Position numbers and translations under genes: made by a program
Notes under the pieces: generated by a model
What the model was told of the DNA's origin: nothing
Seen by the model: only the letters and a program-made list of their open reading frames with translations
The model's database searches: none
Assembly (NCBI GenBank): GCA_900768785.1
Contig: CAAGEG010000084.1
Coordinates: 1 to 20,848 of the forward strand
Length of the DNA stretch: 20,848 bases
DNA from: an uncultured Prevotella sp.
GTDB lineage: Bacteria; Bacteroidota; Bacteroidia; Bacteroidales; Bacteroidaceae
Reading direction: 5' to 3'
Part shown: positions 5,642 through 12,999 of the stretch, one piece after another
Layout: every line of letters begins with the position of its first letter
How positions within the stretch are numbered: the stretch's first letter is position 1

Positions 5642-8473
5642 ATGGACGATAGAGAAGACGAGAAAATAAATGTCTGGGGAGCCAGAGTTCACAACCTGAA
5701 GAATATAGACGTGGAAATTCCACGCAACAGTCTTACCGTTATTACAGGACTTAGCGGGTCCGGAAAGTCATCTTTGGCTTTTGATACTATTTATGCCGAA
5801 GGGCAAAGACGTTATATCGAGACTTTTTCTGCCTATGCCCGCAACTTTCTCGGAGGACTTGAGAGACCCGAAGTTGACAAGATTACAGGTCTTAGTCCCG
5901 TAATAAGCATAGAACAAAAGACAACTAACAAGAACCCACGCTCAACAGTAGGCACAACAACCGAAATATACGACTATCTCAGACTGCTCTATGCAAGAGC
6001 CGGAGTAGCTTATAGCTATGCCACAGGAGAGAAAATGGTGAAATATACAGAGGAAAATGTGCTTGCCATGATACATGATAAGTATAACGAAAAGCCTATC
6101 TACATACTCGCACCTCTCGTAAGAAACCGCAAAGGACACTATCGTGAACTCTTTGAAAGCATGAGAAAAAAGGGTTATCTCTACATTAGAATAGACGGAG
6201 AAATAAAAGAGATAACTCGCGGAATGAAGACCGACAGATACAAAAACCATAACATAGAGGTTGTTATAGACAAGCTGAAAGTTCAAGACAAAGACAACGA
6301 GAGGCTAAAAAACAGCGTAAACATAGCCATGAAGCAGGGAGACGGACTGCTCATGATTATGGAAAAAGACACAAACGAGGCAAAATACTACAGCAAACGA
6401 CTGATGTGCCCTACGACAGGTATGGCATATAGCGACCCGGCACCAAATAAATTCTCTTTTAATTCGCCTGAAGGAGCATGTCCGCATTGTAAAGGACTTG
6501 GCATAATCAACCAAATTGATATGGACAAAATTGTTCCCGACCGTGACATTTCTATAAGAAACGGAGCTATAATGCCGCTCGGGAAATACAAAAACCAAAT
6601 GATTTTCTGGCAGATAGATGCCATTCTCGAAAGACACGAATACAACCTTGACACTCCTTTCTCCCAACTTTCAGACGAAGCTGTTAATGAGATAATGTAT
6701 GGCTCGATAGAGAATATCAAGATTAAAAAGGAACTTATTCACACGTCAAGCGACTATTTCATGGAGTTTGAAGGCGTTGTGAAATATCTGCGTGCCGTGA
6801 TTGAAACCGACGATAGCGCAAGTAGCAAGAAATGGGCAGACCAATTTCAAAGCGTTTGTATATGTCCCGAATGTAAAGGAATGCGTCTTAACAAAGAGTC
6901 TCTATCCTACCGAATATGGGACAAAAACATATCTGAGGTTTCTCGTCTTGACATTAATGAGTTGAAAGAATGGATTACGGAAGCAGAAAATCACCTTGAC
7001 AGCCGACAAAAACATATTGCAAACGAAATCATAAAAGAGATTATCACACGCCTGAACTTTATGCTTGATGTCGGACTTGACTATCTTTCGCTTGAAAGAC
7101 AATCGGCTTCGCTATCGGGAGGCGAGAGCCAAAGGATAAGACTTGCTACACAAATCGGGTCGCAACTCGTTAATGTATTATACATACTTGACGAACCAAG
7201 CATCGGACTTCATCAACGCGACAACGACAAACTCATACAATCGCTCAAAGAACTGCGTGATATAGGCAATACGGTTATTGTTGTTGAGCATGATAAAGAC
7301 ATGATGCAAAATGCCGACTATATAATTGACATAGGTCCGAAAGCAGGACGAAAAGGCGGAGAAGTGGTATTTCAAGGCACTCCGAAACAAATGCTTAAAG
7401 AGAATACCATTACAAGTCAATATCTAAACGGCAAACTTAATATAGACATTCCTGAAAAAAGAAGAAAAGGAAATGGCAAAACAATAAAGCTATATGGCGC
7501 TTCGGGCAACAACCTGAAGAATGTTAACGCAGAATTTCCATTAGGAAAACTCATTGTTATAACGGGAGTTAGCGGTAGCGGAAAGTCAACACTCATAAAC
7601 GAAACCCTACAACCCATTCTCAGCAAGCATTTTTATCGCTCGCAAAAAGAGCCGTTGGCATATGAAAAGATTGAAGGCATAGAAAATATTGACAAGATTA
7701 TCAACGTTGACCAAAGTCCTTTGGGGCGCACACCACGCTCTAACCCGGCAACATATACAGGAGTTTTTAGTGATATAAGGGCTCTATTTGTCAACCTACC
7801 TGAAGCAAAAATACGAGGATATAAGCCCGGCAGATTTTCTTTTAACGTTAAAGGAGGTCGTTGTGAGGCTTGCGGAGGTAACGGATACAAGACAATAGAA
7901 ATGAAATTCCTGCCGGATATAATGGTTGAATGTGAGGTTTGTCATGGCAAAAGATACAATCGAGAAACTCTTGAAGTGAGATATAAAGGTAAAAGTATTG
8001 CAGATGTTCTTGACATGACCATTAATCAGGCTGTGGATTTCTTTGAAAACGTGCCCGATATACTGCGAAAAATTAAAACCATTCAAGATGTCGGTTTGGG
8101 ATATATAAAGCTTGGACAACCTTCAACAACATTAAGCGGAGGTGAAAGTCAACGTGTTAAGCTTGCCACAGAACTGAGTAAACGTGATACAGGAAAGACT
8201 CTTTACATCCTTGATGAACCTACTACCGGACTGCATTTTGAGGATATACGCATATTAATGAATGTTTTGCAAAAGCTTGTTGACAAGGGAAATACCGTAA
8301 TAATAATAGAACACAATCTTGATGTAATTAAACTCGCCGACCATATAATAGACATGGGACCGGAAGGAGGACGCAAAGGAGGACAAATAATCACAACCGG
8401 CACTCCGGAAGAGATAGTTAAGAGCAAAAAAGGATATACTTACAAATATCTAAAAACCGAACTCAACAAATAA
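5642..8473 (+). CDS. uvrA: UvrABC excinuclease subunit A
   Basis: UvrA dimerises, scans DNA for bulky lesions and loads UvrB in nucleotide excision repair. The 943-residue protein has two ABC ATPase halves. The first has Walker A GLSGSGKSS (36-44), signature LSGGESQR (491-498) and Walker B LYILDEPS (513-520). The second has Walker A GVSGSGKST (642-650), signature 831-838 and Walker B LYILDEPT (854-861). The C-terminal zinc module is intact (Cys741, 744, 764, 767). In the first zinc module Cys280 and Cys283 are present, but the upstream CxxC reads C256-P-T-T, so one ligand is missing. An extra CPEC pair lies at 408-411. The gene starts 46 bp after the T9SS cargo gene with no promoter match in the gap, so co-transcription is likely. 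Confidence 0.97.
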   Translation: MDDREDEKINVWGARVHNLKNIDVEIPRNSLTVITGLSGSGKSSLAFDTIYAEGQRRYIETFSAYARNFLGGLERPEVDKITGLSPVISIEQKTTNKNPRSTVGTTTEIYDYLRLLYARAGVAYSYATGEKMVKYTEENVLAMIHDKYNEKPIYILAPLVRNRKGHYRELFESMRKKGYLYIRIDGEIKEITRGMKTDRYKNHNIEVVIDKLKVQDKDNERLKNSVNIAMKQGDGLLMIMEKDTNEAKYYSKRLMCPTTGMAYSDPAPNKFSFNSPEGACPHCKGLGIINQIDMDKIVPDRDISIRNGAIMPLGKYKNQMIFWQIDAILERHEYNLDTPFSQLSDEAVNEIMYGSIENIKIKKELIHTSSDYFMEFEGVVKYLRAVIETDDSASSKKWADQFQSVCICPECKGMRLNKESLSYRIWDKNISEVSRLDINELKEWITEAENHLDSRQKHIANEIIKEIITRLNFMLDVGLDYLSLERQSASLSGGESQRIRLATQIGSQLVNVLYILDEPSIGLHQRDNDKLIQSLKELRDIGNTVIVVEHDKDMMQNADYIIDIGPKAGRKGGEVVFQGTPKQMLKENTITSQYLNGKLNIDIPEKRRKGNGKTIKLYGASGNNLKNVNAEFPLGKLIVITGVSGSGKSTLINETLQPILSKHFYRSQKEPLAYEKIEGIENIDKIINVDQSPLGRTPRSNPATYTGVFSDIRALFVNLPEAKIRGYKPGRFSFNVKGGRCEACGGNGYKTIEMKFLPDIMVECEVCHGKRYNRETLEVRYKGKSIADVLDMTINQAVDFFENVPDILRKIKTIQDVGLGYIKLGQPSTTLSGGESQRVKLATELSKRDTGKTLYILDEPTTGLHFEDIRILMNVLQKLVDKGNTVIIIEHNLDVIKLADHIIDMGPEGGRKGGQIITTGTPEEIVKSKKGYTYKYLKTELNK

Positions 8474-8479
8474 AAACAT

Positions 8480-8590
8480 CATTCCCCTCTCACACAACTA
8501 CACCTTATTATATATATAGGTATAAGATAAGGAACGAGAAAAACCATTCTCCCTACCCCGATAACTACACATTATTATATATATGTATAT
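8480..8590. repeat. Pair of imperfect AT-rich direct repeats after uvrA
   Basis: Two related blocks begin at 8480 and 8545. The best-conserved cores, 8496-8524 and 8563-8589, share AACTACAC, one variable base, TTATTATATATAT and GTATA, with a short indel. Each starts with a C-rich CATTC-type stretch. The second block is bracketed by CTCCC (8549-8553) and GGGAG (8591-8595), and the first by CCTTAT and ATAAGG, so each may fold into a loose hairpin. They could aid uvrA termination or be remnants of a duplication. Confidence 0.6.
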
Positions 8591-8652
8591 GGGAGCAAGG
8601 TTGAAAATACCATTTTTGCAAAAATAAAGACGTAGTTTAGGTGTATAAAACA

Positions 8653-8681
8653 AAAGGATATGTCATTTAAACATATCCTTT
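8653..8681. terminator. Bidirectional rho-independent terminator between uvrA and tRNA-Cys
   Basis: A perfect 11-bp stem, AAAGGATATGT (8653-8663) and ACATATCCTTT (8671-8681), closes a 7-nt loop. On the plus strand it runs into seven T residues (8679-8685). On the minus strand it is followed by TTTTGTTTT. It can therefore end the uvrA transcript as well as the tRNA transcript. Confidence 0.85.
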
Positions 8682-8688
8682 TTTTGTG

Positions 8689-8759
8689 AGGTACCTAGCA
8701 GAGTCGAACTGCTCTACACGGTTTTGCAGACCGTTACCTAACCGATCGGCCAAGGTACC
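8689..8759 (-). tRNA. tRNA-Cys (GCA)
   Basis: Read on the minus strand, the 71-nt gene folds into a complete cloverleaf. The acceptor stem is GGTACCT with AGGTACC. The anticodon stem ACGGT/ACCGT closes the loop CTGCAAA with anticodon GCA. The T arm is AGCAG-TTCGACT-CTGCT. The discriminator base is U73, the expected identity element of tRNA-Cys. The CCA end is not encoded and must be added enzymatically. A consensus promoter lies directly upstream (8778-8809) and a terminator directly downstream, so it is a single-gene unit. Confidence 0.96.
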
Positions 8760-8777
8760 ATTGCTATTTTGCGAGTG

Positions 8778-8809
8778 CAAAGATAATACTATTTTTTATT
8801 ACTTGCAAA
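8778..8809 (-). promoter_or_regulatory. Promoter of tRNA-Cys
   Basis: On the minus strand, TTTG (8809-8806), a 20-bp spacer and TATCTTTG (8785-8778) form a full consensus Bacteroidota promoter, the best in this window. Transcription would start near 8772, about 13 nt before the mature tRNA 5' end at 8759. Confidence 0.8.
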
Positions 8810-8982
8810 TTTTGCTCTCATTATTTATTAAAAGACAACTCACAATTAATTAAATCAGAACTCGTAAATATAGATAAAAAATTTAAATCTAACGACTTGA
8901 AGTTTACTATTCAATTATCTTGCGATTTGATAATCAATAAAAATGACTCGGTATATTAGTAACTTTTGTTCAAAGTCTTCCC

Positions 8983-9441
8983 TTATCTTATTCTGTCAGC
9001 AGCCCTTACGAGAGCCTCATCTGCCAAGATAGCTTTCCTCGCCATAAAATTTAATATTATAGATATTAGGGGGAACACTGTCGTTACAGAAGGCTTGAAT
9101 GTCCCAAATGTATCTTTTGAACTCAAAACCCACATAACAAAAACGACATACCACCCTAACAGCAATAGAATATTAAAAAGACAATAGCGAGATTGTACTA
9201 TTCTGTTATGATAAGAGAATATAGATACAATAGCGACAGCGCAGGATACTACTTGTATTACAAAGAGTTCCCATACCGACCAATTATGTGTACCATCGGG
9301 AAAGACCATCCAAAGATTATACAAAACATATTGCGAGCCTAACTCGGAATTGTTGTTGAACCATCCCAACGGCAAGCATAAACATAAAATAGTCAATATG
9401 GCGGCTGCCAAAATATATAGAGTCTGTTTGCGTTGTATCAT
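8983..9441 (-). CDS. DUF4293 family integral membrane protein
   Basis: This 152-residue protein of unknown function has four predicted membrane segments, at about residues 9-27 (LYILAAAILTILCLCLPLG), 57-78 (VWELFVIQVVSCAVAIVSIFSY), 88-109 (LFNILLLLGWYVVFVMWVLSS) and 120-135 (VFPLISIILNFMARKA). The N-terminal MIQRKQTLY and the topology match the DUF4293 proteins known only from Bacteroidota. Its ATG lies two bases after the rpoZ stop codon, so it is almost certainly translated from the same mRNA as rpoZ. Recognition rests on pattern and on the conserved bamD-rpoZ-DUF4293 order. No catalytic residues stand out. Confidence 0.82.
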   Translation of the reverse strand: MIQRKQTLYILAAAILTILCLCLPLGWFNNNSELGSQYVLYNLWMVFPDGTHNWSVWELFVIQVVSCAVAIVSIFSYHNRIVQSRYCLFNILLLLGWYVVFVMWVLSSKDTFGTFKPSVTTVFPLISIILNFMARKAILADEALVRAADRIR

Positions 9442-9443
9442 TA

Positions 9444-9776
9444 TTAGTCCTTGATATTATCTCTTACGCTATCACGCCAATAAATATCATTATCTAAAAA
9501 CTCTTGAGTAGCAAGAAGAGTAGGCTTAGGTAACTTCTCGTAATAACGTGAAATCTCTATCTGTTCTCTGTTTTCAAACACCTCTTCAAGACTATCATTA
9601 TAAGAGGCAAACTCTGCTAACTTCTTGCTAAGGTCCTGTTTGATTTCTACAGATATTTGATTTGCGCGCTTTGAAATTATGGATACGCTCTCGTAAATAT
9701 TACCTGTTTCGTCACAGAAATCCATAATGTCTCGTGTTACGGTATTTGTCGGTGCTTTTGATTTCTTATAATCCAT
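9444..9776 (-). CDS. rpoZ: DNA-directed RNA polymerase subunit omega (Bacteroidota type)
   Basis: The product is 110 residues, typical for the Bacteroidota omega subunit (Rpb6/RpoZ family). Omega binds the beta-prime subunit and helps RNA polymerase assembly and stability. Landmarks are MDYKKSKAPTNTVTRDIMDF, GNIYESVSIISKRANQISVEIK (the conserved helix region, about residues 26-47), EEVFENREQIEISRYYEKLPKPTLLATQEFL and a charged tail. The gene sits 95 bp after bamD. No promoter of the standard type was found in that gap, so transcription from the bamD promoter is the simplest view. DUF4293 follows after two bases. Confidence 0.92.
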   Translation of the reverse strand: MDYKKSKAPTNTVTRDIMDFCDETGNIYESVSIISKRANQISVEIKQDLSKKLAEFASYNDSLEEVFENREQIEISRYYEKLPKPTLLATQEFLDNDIYWRDSVRDNIKD

Positions 9777-9871
9777 ATTGTTAATTATTATTGTTGCTAT
9801 TTAAAATAATATTTTCTACAAAAAAATTCAATCTTTGGTATTGCCTTTCGCTTTGTTTCAAGATGTTTGTT

Positions 9872-10705
9872 TTAGTCTTCGCTATTTCCTGTAAACTTCT
9901 TGCATGAAGCAATATACTTTTCTGCAAGTGCTTTGCTCGTTGATTCAGGATATTCATTTAAAAAACCATAACATTCATCTTCAGCATCTCTGTATCGTTC
10001 CGACTTACGTTCTTCAACGCTTTGTCTTGCTAATTCATACTTACTTTTCATAATTAGAAGTGCAAACTTTTCGCGTAGCGAACTGTAAGGATAATCTTTA
10101 ATGGCATTTTGTGCCGTAACTATGCAAGCCTCGTAGTTACTTCCACCACTCGTACAATTGCCGAAGTAAGTGCCAAGATTATAATACAACTGTGCAGAGT
10201 GCAATTCTTTAGTGACTAACTTATCTTGTAACTCAAAAAGTCTATCGTGTGCAGCCACCTTTTTCTTTGCATCAGGAAAAAGATCCAAATATTCTTGAAA
10301 AGCAGCAATAGCATTTACGGTCTGCGATTGGTCCAAACGCGGCTCAGGAGTGCTCATATAAAGACTCTCACCTATATAGAAAGAAGCCAATTCTGCATAA
10401 ATTCCTTTAGGATAACTCTTATAATACTTCTTGAAAGTCATGGCTGCGCTCTCATAATCTCTGTCACAAAACTGAGCCATAGCCAACATATACAAAGATT
10501 CTTCAGCACTGTCTGTACCTTTCATCATGGTAACAACCTCTTCTAACAACGTTGTTGCCTGTGCGTATTTACCATTAGCAAAGCACTCTTTTGCATATTC
10601 ATACCTATATCTATAATCTTGGGATTTATAAACTTGGTTGAACTCGTGAGCACAACTTGATAGTAAAACTATTGCAAATACATAGATAAGTATCTTTGTT
10701 TTCAT
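9872..10705 (-). CDS. bamD: Outer membrane protein assembly factor BamD (lipoprotein)
   Basis: BamD is the essential lipoprotein of the BAM complex, which inserts beta-barrel proteins into the outer membrane with BamA. The 277-residue product has a lipoprotein signal (residues 1-18, LLSSC with Cys18 lipidated) followed by helical tetratricopeptide-like repeats: YAKECFANGKYAQATTLLEE, SLYMLAMAQFCDRDYESAAM, ASFYIGESLYM, and IVTAQNAIKDYPYSSLREKF. The length fits BamD of this phylum. The gene heads a minus-strand cluster with rpoZ and DUF4293 and is divergent from uvrB. A strong promoter match lies at 10730-10761, leaving a leader of about 20 nt. No Shine-Dalgarno site is visible. Confidence 0.92.
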   Translation of the reverse strand: MKTKILIYVFAIVLLSSCAHEFNQVYKSQDYRYRYEYAKECFANGKYAQATTLLEEVVTMMKGTDSAEESLYMLAMAQFCDRDYESAAMTFKKYYKSYPKGIYAELASFYIGESLYMSTPEPRLDQSQTVNAIAAFQEYLDLFPDAKKKVAAHDRLFELQDKLVTKELHSAQLYYNLGTYFGNCTSGGSNYEACIVTAQNAIKDYPYSSLREKFALLIMKSKYELARQSVEERKSERYRDAEDECYGFLNEYPESTSKALAEKYIASCKKFTGNSED

Positions 10706-10729
10706 TTATACCTTCTGTGGTTTGAGGTG

Positions 10730-10761
10730 CAAAATTACTTAATAATATTATAAGGTGCAAG
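10730..10761 (-). promoter_or_regulatory. Promoter of bamD-rpoZ-DUF4293
   Basis: On the minus strand, CTTG (10761-10758), a 20-bp spacer and TAATTTTG (10737-10730) match the Bacteroidota consensus. Transcription would begin near 10724, about 20 nt before the bamD ATG at 10705. Confidence 0.7.
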
Positions 10762-10795
10762 GTTTTAAAGTTATTTTTGATAAAAATAGAGTTTT

Positions 10796-10829
10796 ATTGT
10801 CTTAATTAAACACTTTATTTGTAGTTTTG
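10796..10829 (+). promoter_or_regulatory. Promoter of uvrB
   Basis: TAGTTTTG (10822-10829) matches the -7 element. ATTG (10796-10799) provides the TTG of the -33 element with a 22-bp spacer, slightly longer than usual. The leader to the ATG at 10889 would be about 55 nt. Confidence 0.55.
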
Positions 10830-10838
10830 CATACACTA

Positions 10839-10851
10839 TTGTGTTACACAA
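10839..10851. promoter_or_regulatory. 13-bp palindrome just after the predicted uvrB start site
   Basis: TTGTGT and ACACAA face each other across one T. It lies a few bases downstream of the predicted transcription start of uvrB, the usual place for a repressor operator. No copy was found upstream of uvrA or its leading gene, so an SOS-type role is only a possibility. Confidence 0.3.
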
Positions 10852-10888
10852 ATAAATATTAAGCAAACGCCACATCACATAAAAAGAT

Positions 10889-12922
10889 ATGAGCAAATTC
10901 AAACTAACGTCTTCTTACAAGCCCACCGGCGACCAACCGGAAGCAATAAAGCAACTCACCGAAGGCATTATTTCGGGTGAAAAGGCACAAGTTCTTCTTG
11001 GTGTTACCGGCTCAGGAAAGACGTTTACCATTGCTAATGTGATAGCGAACATAAACAAACCGACTCTTATCTTAAGTCATAATAAAACTCTTGCAGCTCA
11101 ACTCTATAGCGAAATGAAGACTTTTTTCCCAGAAAACGCCATAGAATATTATGTTTCTTATTATGATTACTATCAGCCGGAAGCTTATTTACCACAAACA
11201 GATACATATATAGAAAAAGATCTTGCTATAAACGATGAGATAGATCGCTTACGTCTCTCAGCCGTATCTGCATTATTGTCAGGTAGAAATGATGTTGTCG
11301 TTGTCTCTTCCGTATCTTGCATATACGGAATGGGCGGTCCTGTAGAAATGACAAAGAGCATTATATCAATAAAACGCGGACTTAAAGTTGACAGAAATGC
11401 TTTTTTAAGAAAACTTGTTGCCGCTTTATATGTAAGAAACGATATGGAGCTACAACGAGGATGCTTCCGAGTGAAAGGAGATACGGTAGATATCTTTATG
11501 GCATATAGTGATAATGTGCTTAGAGTGTCGTTTTGGGATGAAGAAATAGACAGTATTGAAGAAATAGATTCCGTGAATTTTCATCGTATTGCATCATTTG
11601 AAGATTATAAAATATATCCTGCCAACATCTTTGTCACATCAGAAGAGCAGACAAAAACGGCAATTCGCATGATTCAAGACGACCTTGTCGAGCGCATTTC
11701 TTTCTTTAATGAGGTTGGAGACACCATAAAAGCCCAACGAATAAAAGAGCGTGTTGAATACGATATGGAGATGATAAAGGAGCTTGGTCATTGTTCCGGC
11801 ATAGAAAACTATTCAAGATATTTCGACGGACGCGAAGCCGGGCAGAAGCCATATTGCTTGTTAGATTTCTTTCCTAAGGATTTTCTTCTTGTCATAGACG
11901 AGAGTCATGTGAGCGTTCCGCAGATTAACGCTATGTATGGAGGCGACAGAGCGAGAAAAACCAACCTCGTTGAATATGGTTTTCGCCTGCCTGCTGCCTT
12001 TGATAACAGGCCTTTGAAGTTTGAAGAATTCCAATCTATGATTAACCAAGTGATATATGTCTCAGCTACACCTGCTGATTTTGAGTTGGAAGAAGCCGGT
12101 GGAGTAATCGTAGAACAAGTGATACGTCCCACAGGTTTGTTAGATCCGATTATTGATGTACGTCCAAGCGAGAACCAGATTGATAATTTAATGGAAGAAA
12201 TCTTATTGCGTACAGAACGTAATGAGCGCACTTTGGTTACGACACTCACAAAAAGAATGGCTGAAGAGCTAACGGAATATCTTCTCAACCATGGAGTTAA
12301 AGCTAATTATATACACAGTGACGTGGCGACACTCGATAGAGTAAAGATAATGAACGACCTTCGTGAAGGAATATTTGACGTACTTGTGGGTGTCAATCTA
12401 TTGAGAGAGGGTCTTGATTTGCCGGAAGTATCACTCGTAGCTATATTGGATGCAGATAAAGAAGGCTTTCTCCGTTCTCACAGATCACTAACACAGACAG
12501 CCGGACGTGCGGCTCGGAATGTCAACGGAATGGTGATTATGTATGCCGATCATATAACATCAAGTATGCAAATGACAATAGACGAGACGGCAAGAAGGCG
12601 ATTTAAGCAGTTGAAATATAATGAAGAGCACAACATAACTCCTCAACAAATAATAAAGAACATCAGACGAGATGCTCTTACTATGTCATCCGAGAGCGAG
12701 AAAGATAAGGATAAAGGCAAGTACAAACCATATATAGAACCATCAAATGTGGCATTTGCAGCCGACCCGATAATAGAACACATGAGTCAGGAACAGCTTG
12801 AAAAGAGCATAGAAAACACTAAACAATTAATGAAAAAAGCCGCAAAGGAGCTTGATTTCATACAAGCAGCACAATATCGTGACGAGATTATAAGACTTCA
12901 AGCCATACTTGACAAGAAATAA
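10889..12922 (+). CDS. uvrB: UvrABC excinuclease subunit B
   Basis: UvrB receives damaged DNA from UvrA, verifies the lesion and recruits UvrC for incision. The 677-residue protein has Walker A GVTGSGKT (38-45) and the damage-probing beta-hairpin region YYVSYYDYYQPEAYLP (87-102). The helicase motif DESH spans 337-340, with VSATP (391-395) and motif VI QTAGRAARN (536-544). The C-terminal UVR domain for UvrC contact lies at about 635-672 (ENTKQLMKKAAKELDFIQAAQYRDEI). A charged, low-complexity linker (SESEKDKDKGKYK, 601-613) precedes it. Length is normal. It diverges from bamD with 183 bp between them. The DUF4861 gene follows after 77 bp on the same strand. Confidence 0.97.
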   Translation: MSKFKLTSSYKPTGDQPEAIKQLTEGIISGEKAQVLLGVTGSGKTFTIANVIANINKPTLILSHNKTLAAQLYSEMKTFFPENAIEYYVSYYDYYQPEAYLPQTDTYIEKDLAINDEIDRLRLSAVSALLSGRNDVVVVSSVSCIYGMGGPVEMTKSIISIKRGLKVDRNAFLRKLVAALYVRNDMELQRGCFRVKGDTVDIFMAYSDNVLRVSFWDEEIDSIEEIDSVNFHRIASFEDYKIYPANIFVTSEEQTKTAIRMIQDDLVERISFFNEVGDTIKAQRIKERVEYDMEMIKELGHCSGIENYSRYFDGREAGQKPYCLLDFFPKDFLLVIDESHVSVPQINAMYGGDRARKTNLVEYGFRLPAAFDNRPLKFEEFQSMINQVIYVSATPADFELEEAGGVIVEQVIRPTGLLDPIIDVRPSENQIDNLMEEILLRTERNERTLVTTLTKRMAEELTEYLLNHGVKANYIHSDVATLDRVKIMNDLREGIFDVLVGVNLLREGLDLPEVSLVAILDADKEGFLRSHRSLTQTAGRAARNVNGMVIMYADHITSSMQMTIDETARRRFKQLKYNEEHNITPQQIIKNIRRDALTMSSESEKDKDKGKYKPYIEPSNVAFAADPIIEHMSQEQLEKSIENTKQLMKKAAKELDFIQAAQYRDEIIRLQAILDKK

Positions 12923-12999
12923 ACCATTATTCTACATCATGAAAATACATTAACAAGTAATCAAACAAAATCATATAAAACATTTAAAACCTTTAGTTT

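Noticed and set aside
5942..8427. Minus-strand open frames within uvrA
   Set aside because: uvrA is intact with all motifs; the antisense frames have no family resemblance and cysteine/phenylalanine-rich shadow composition.
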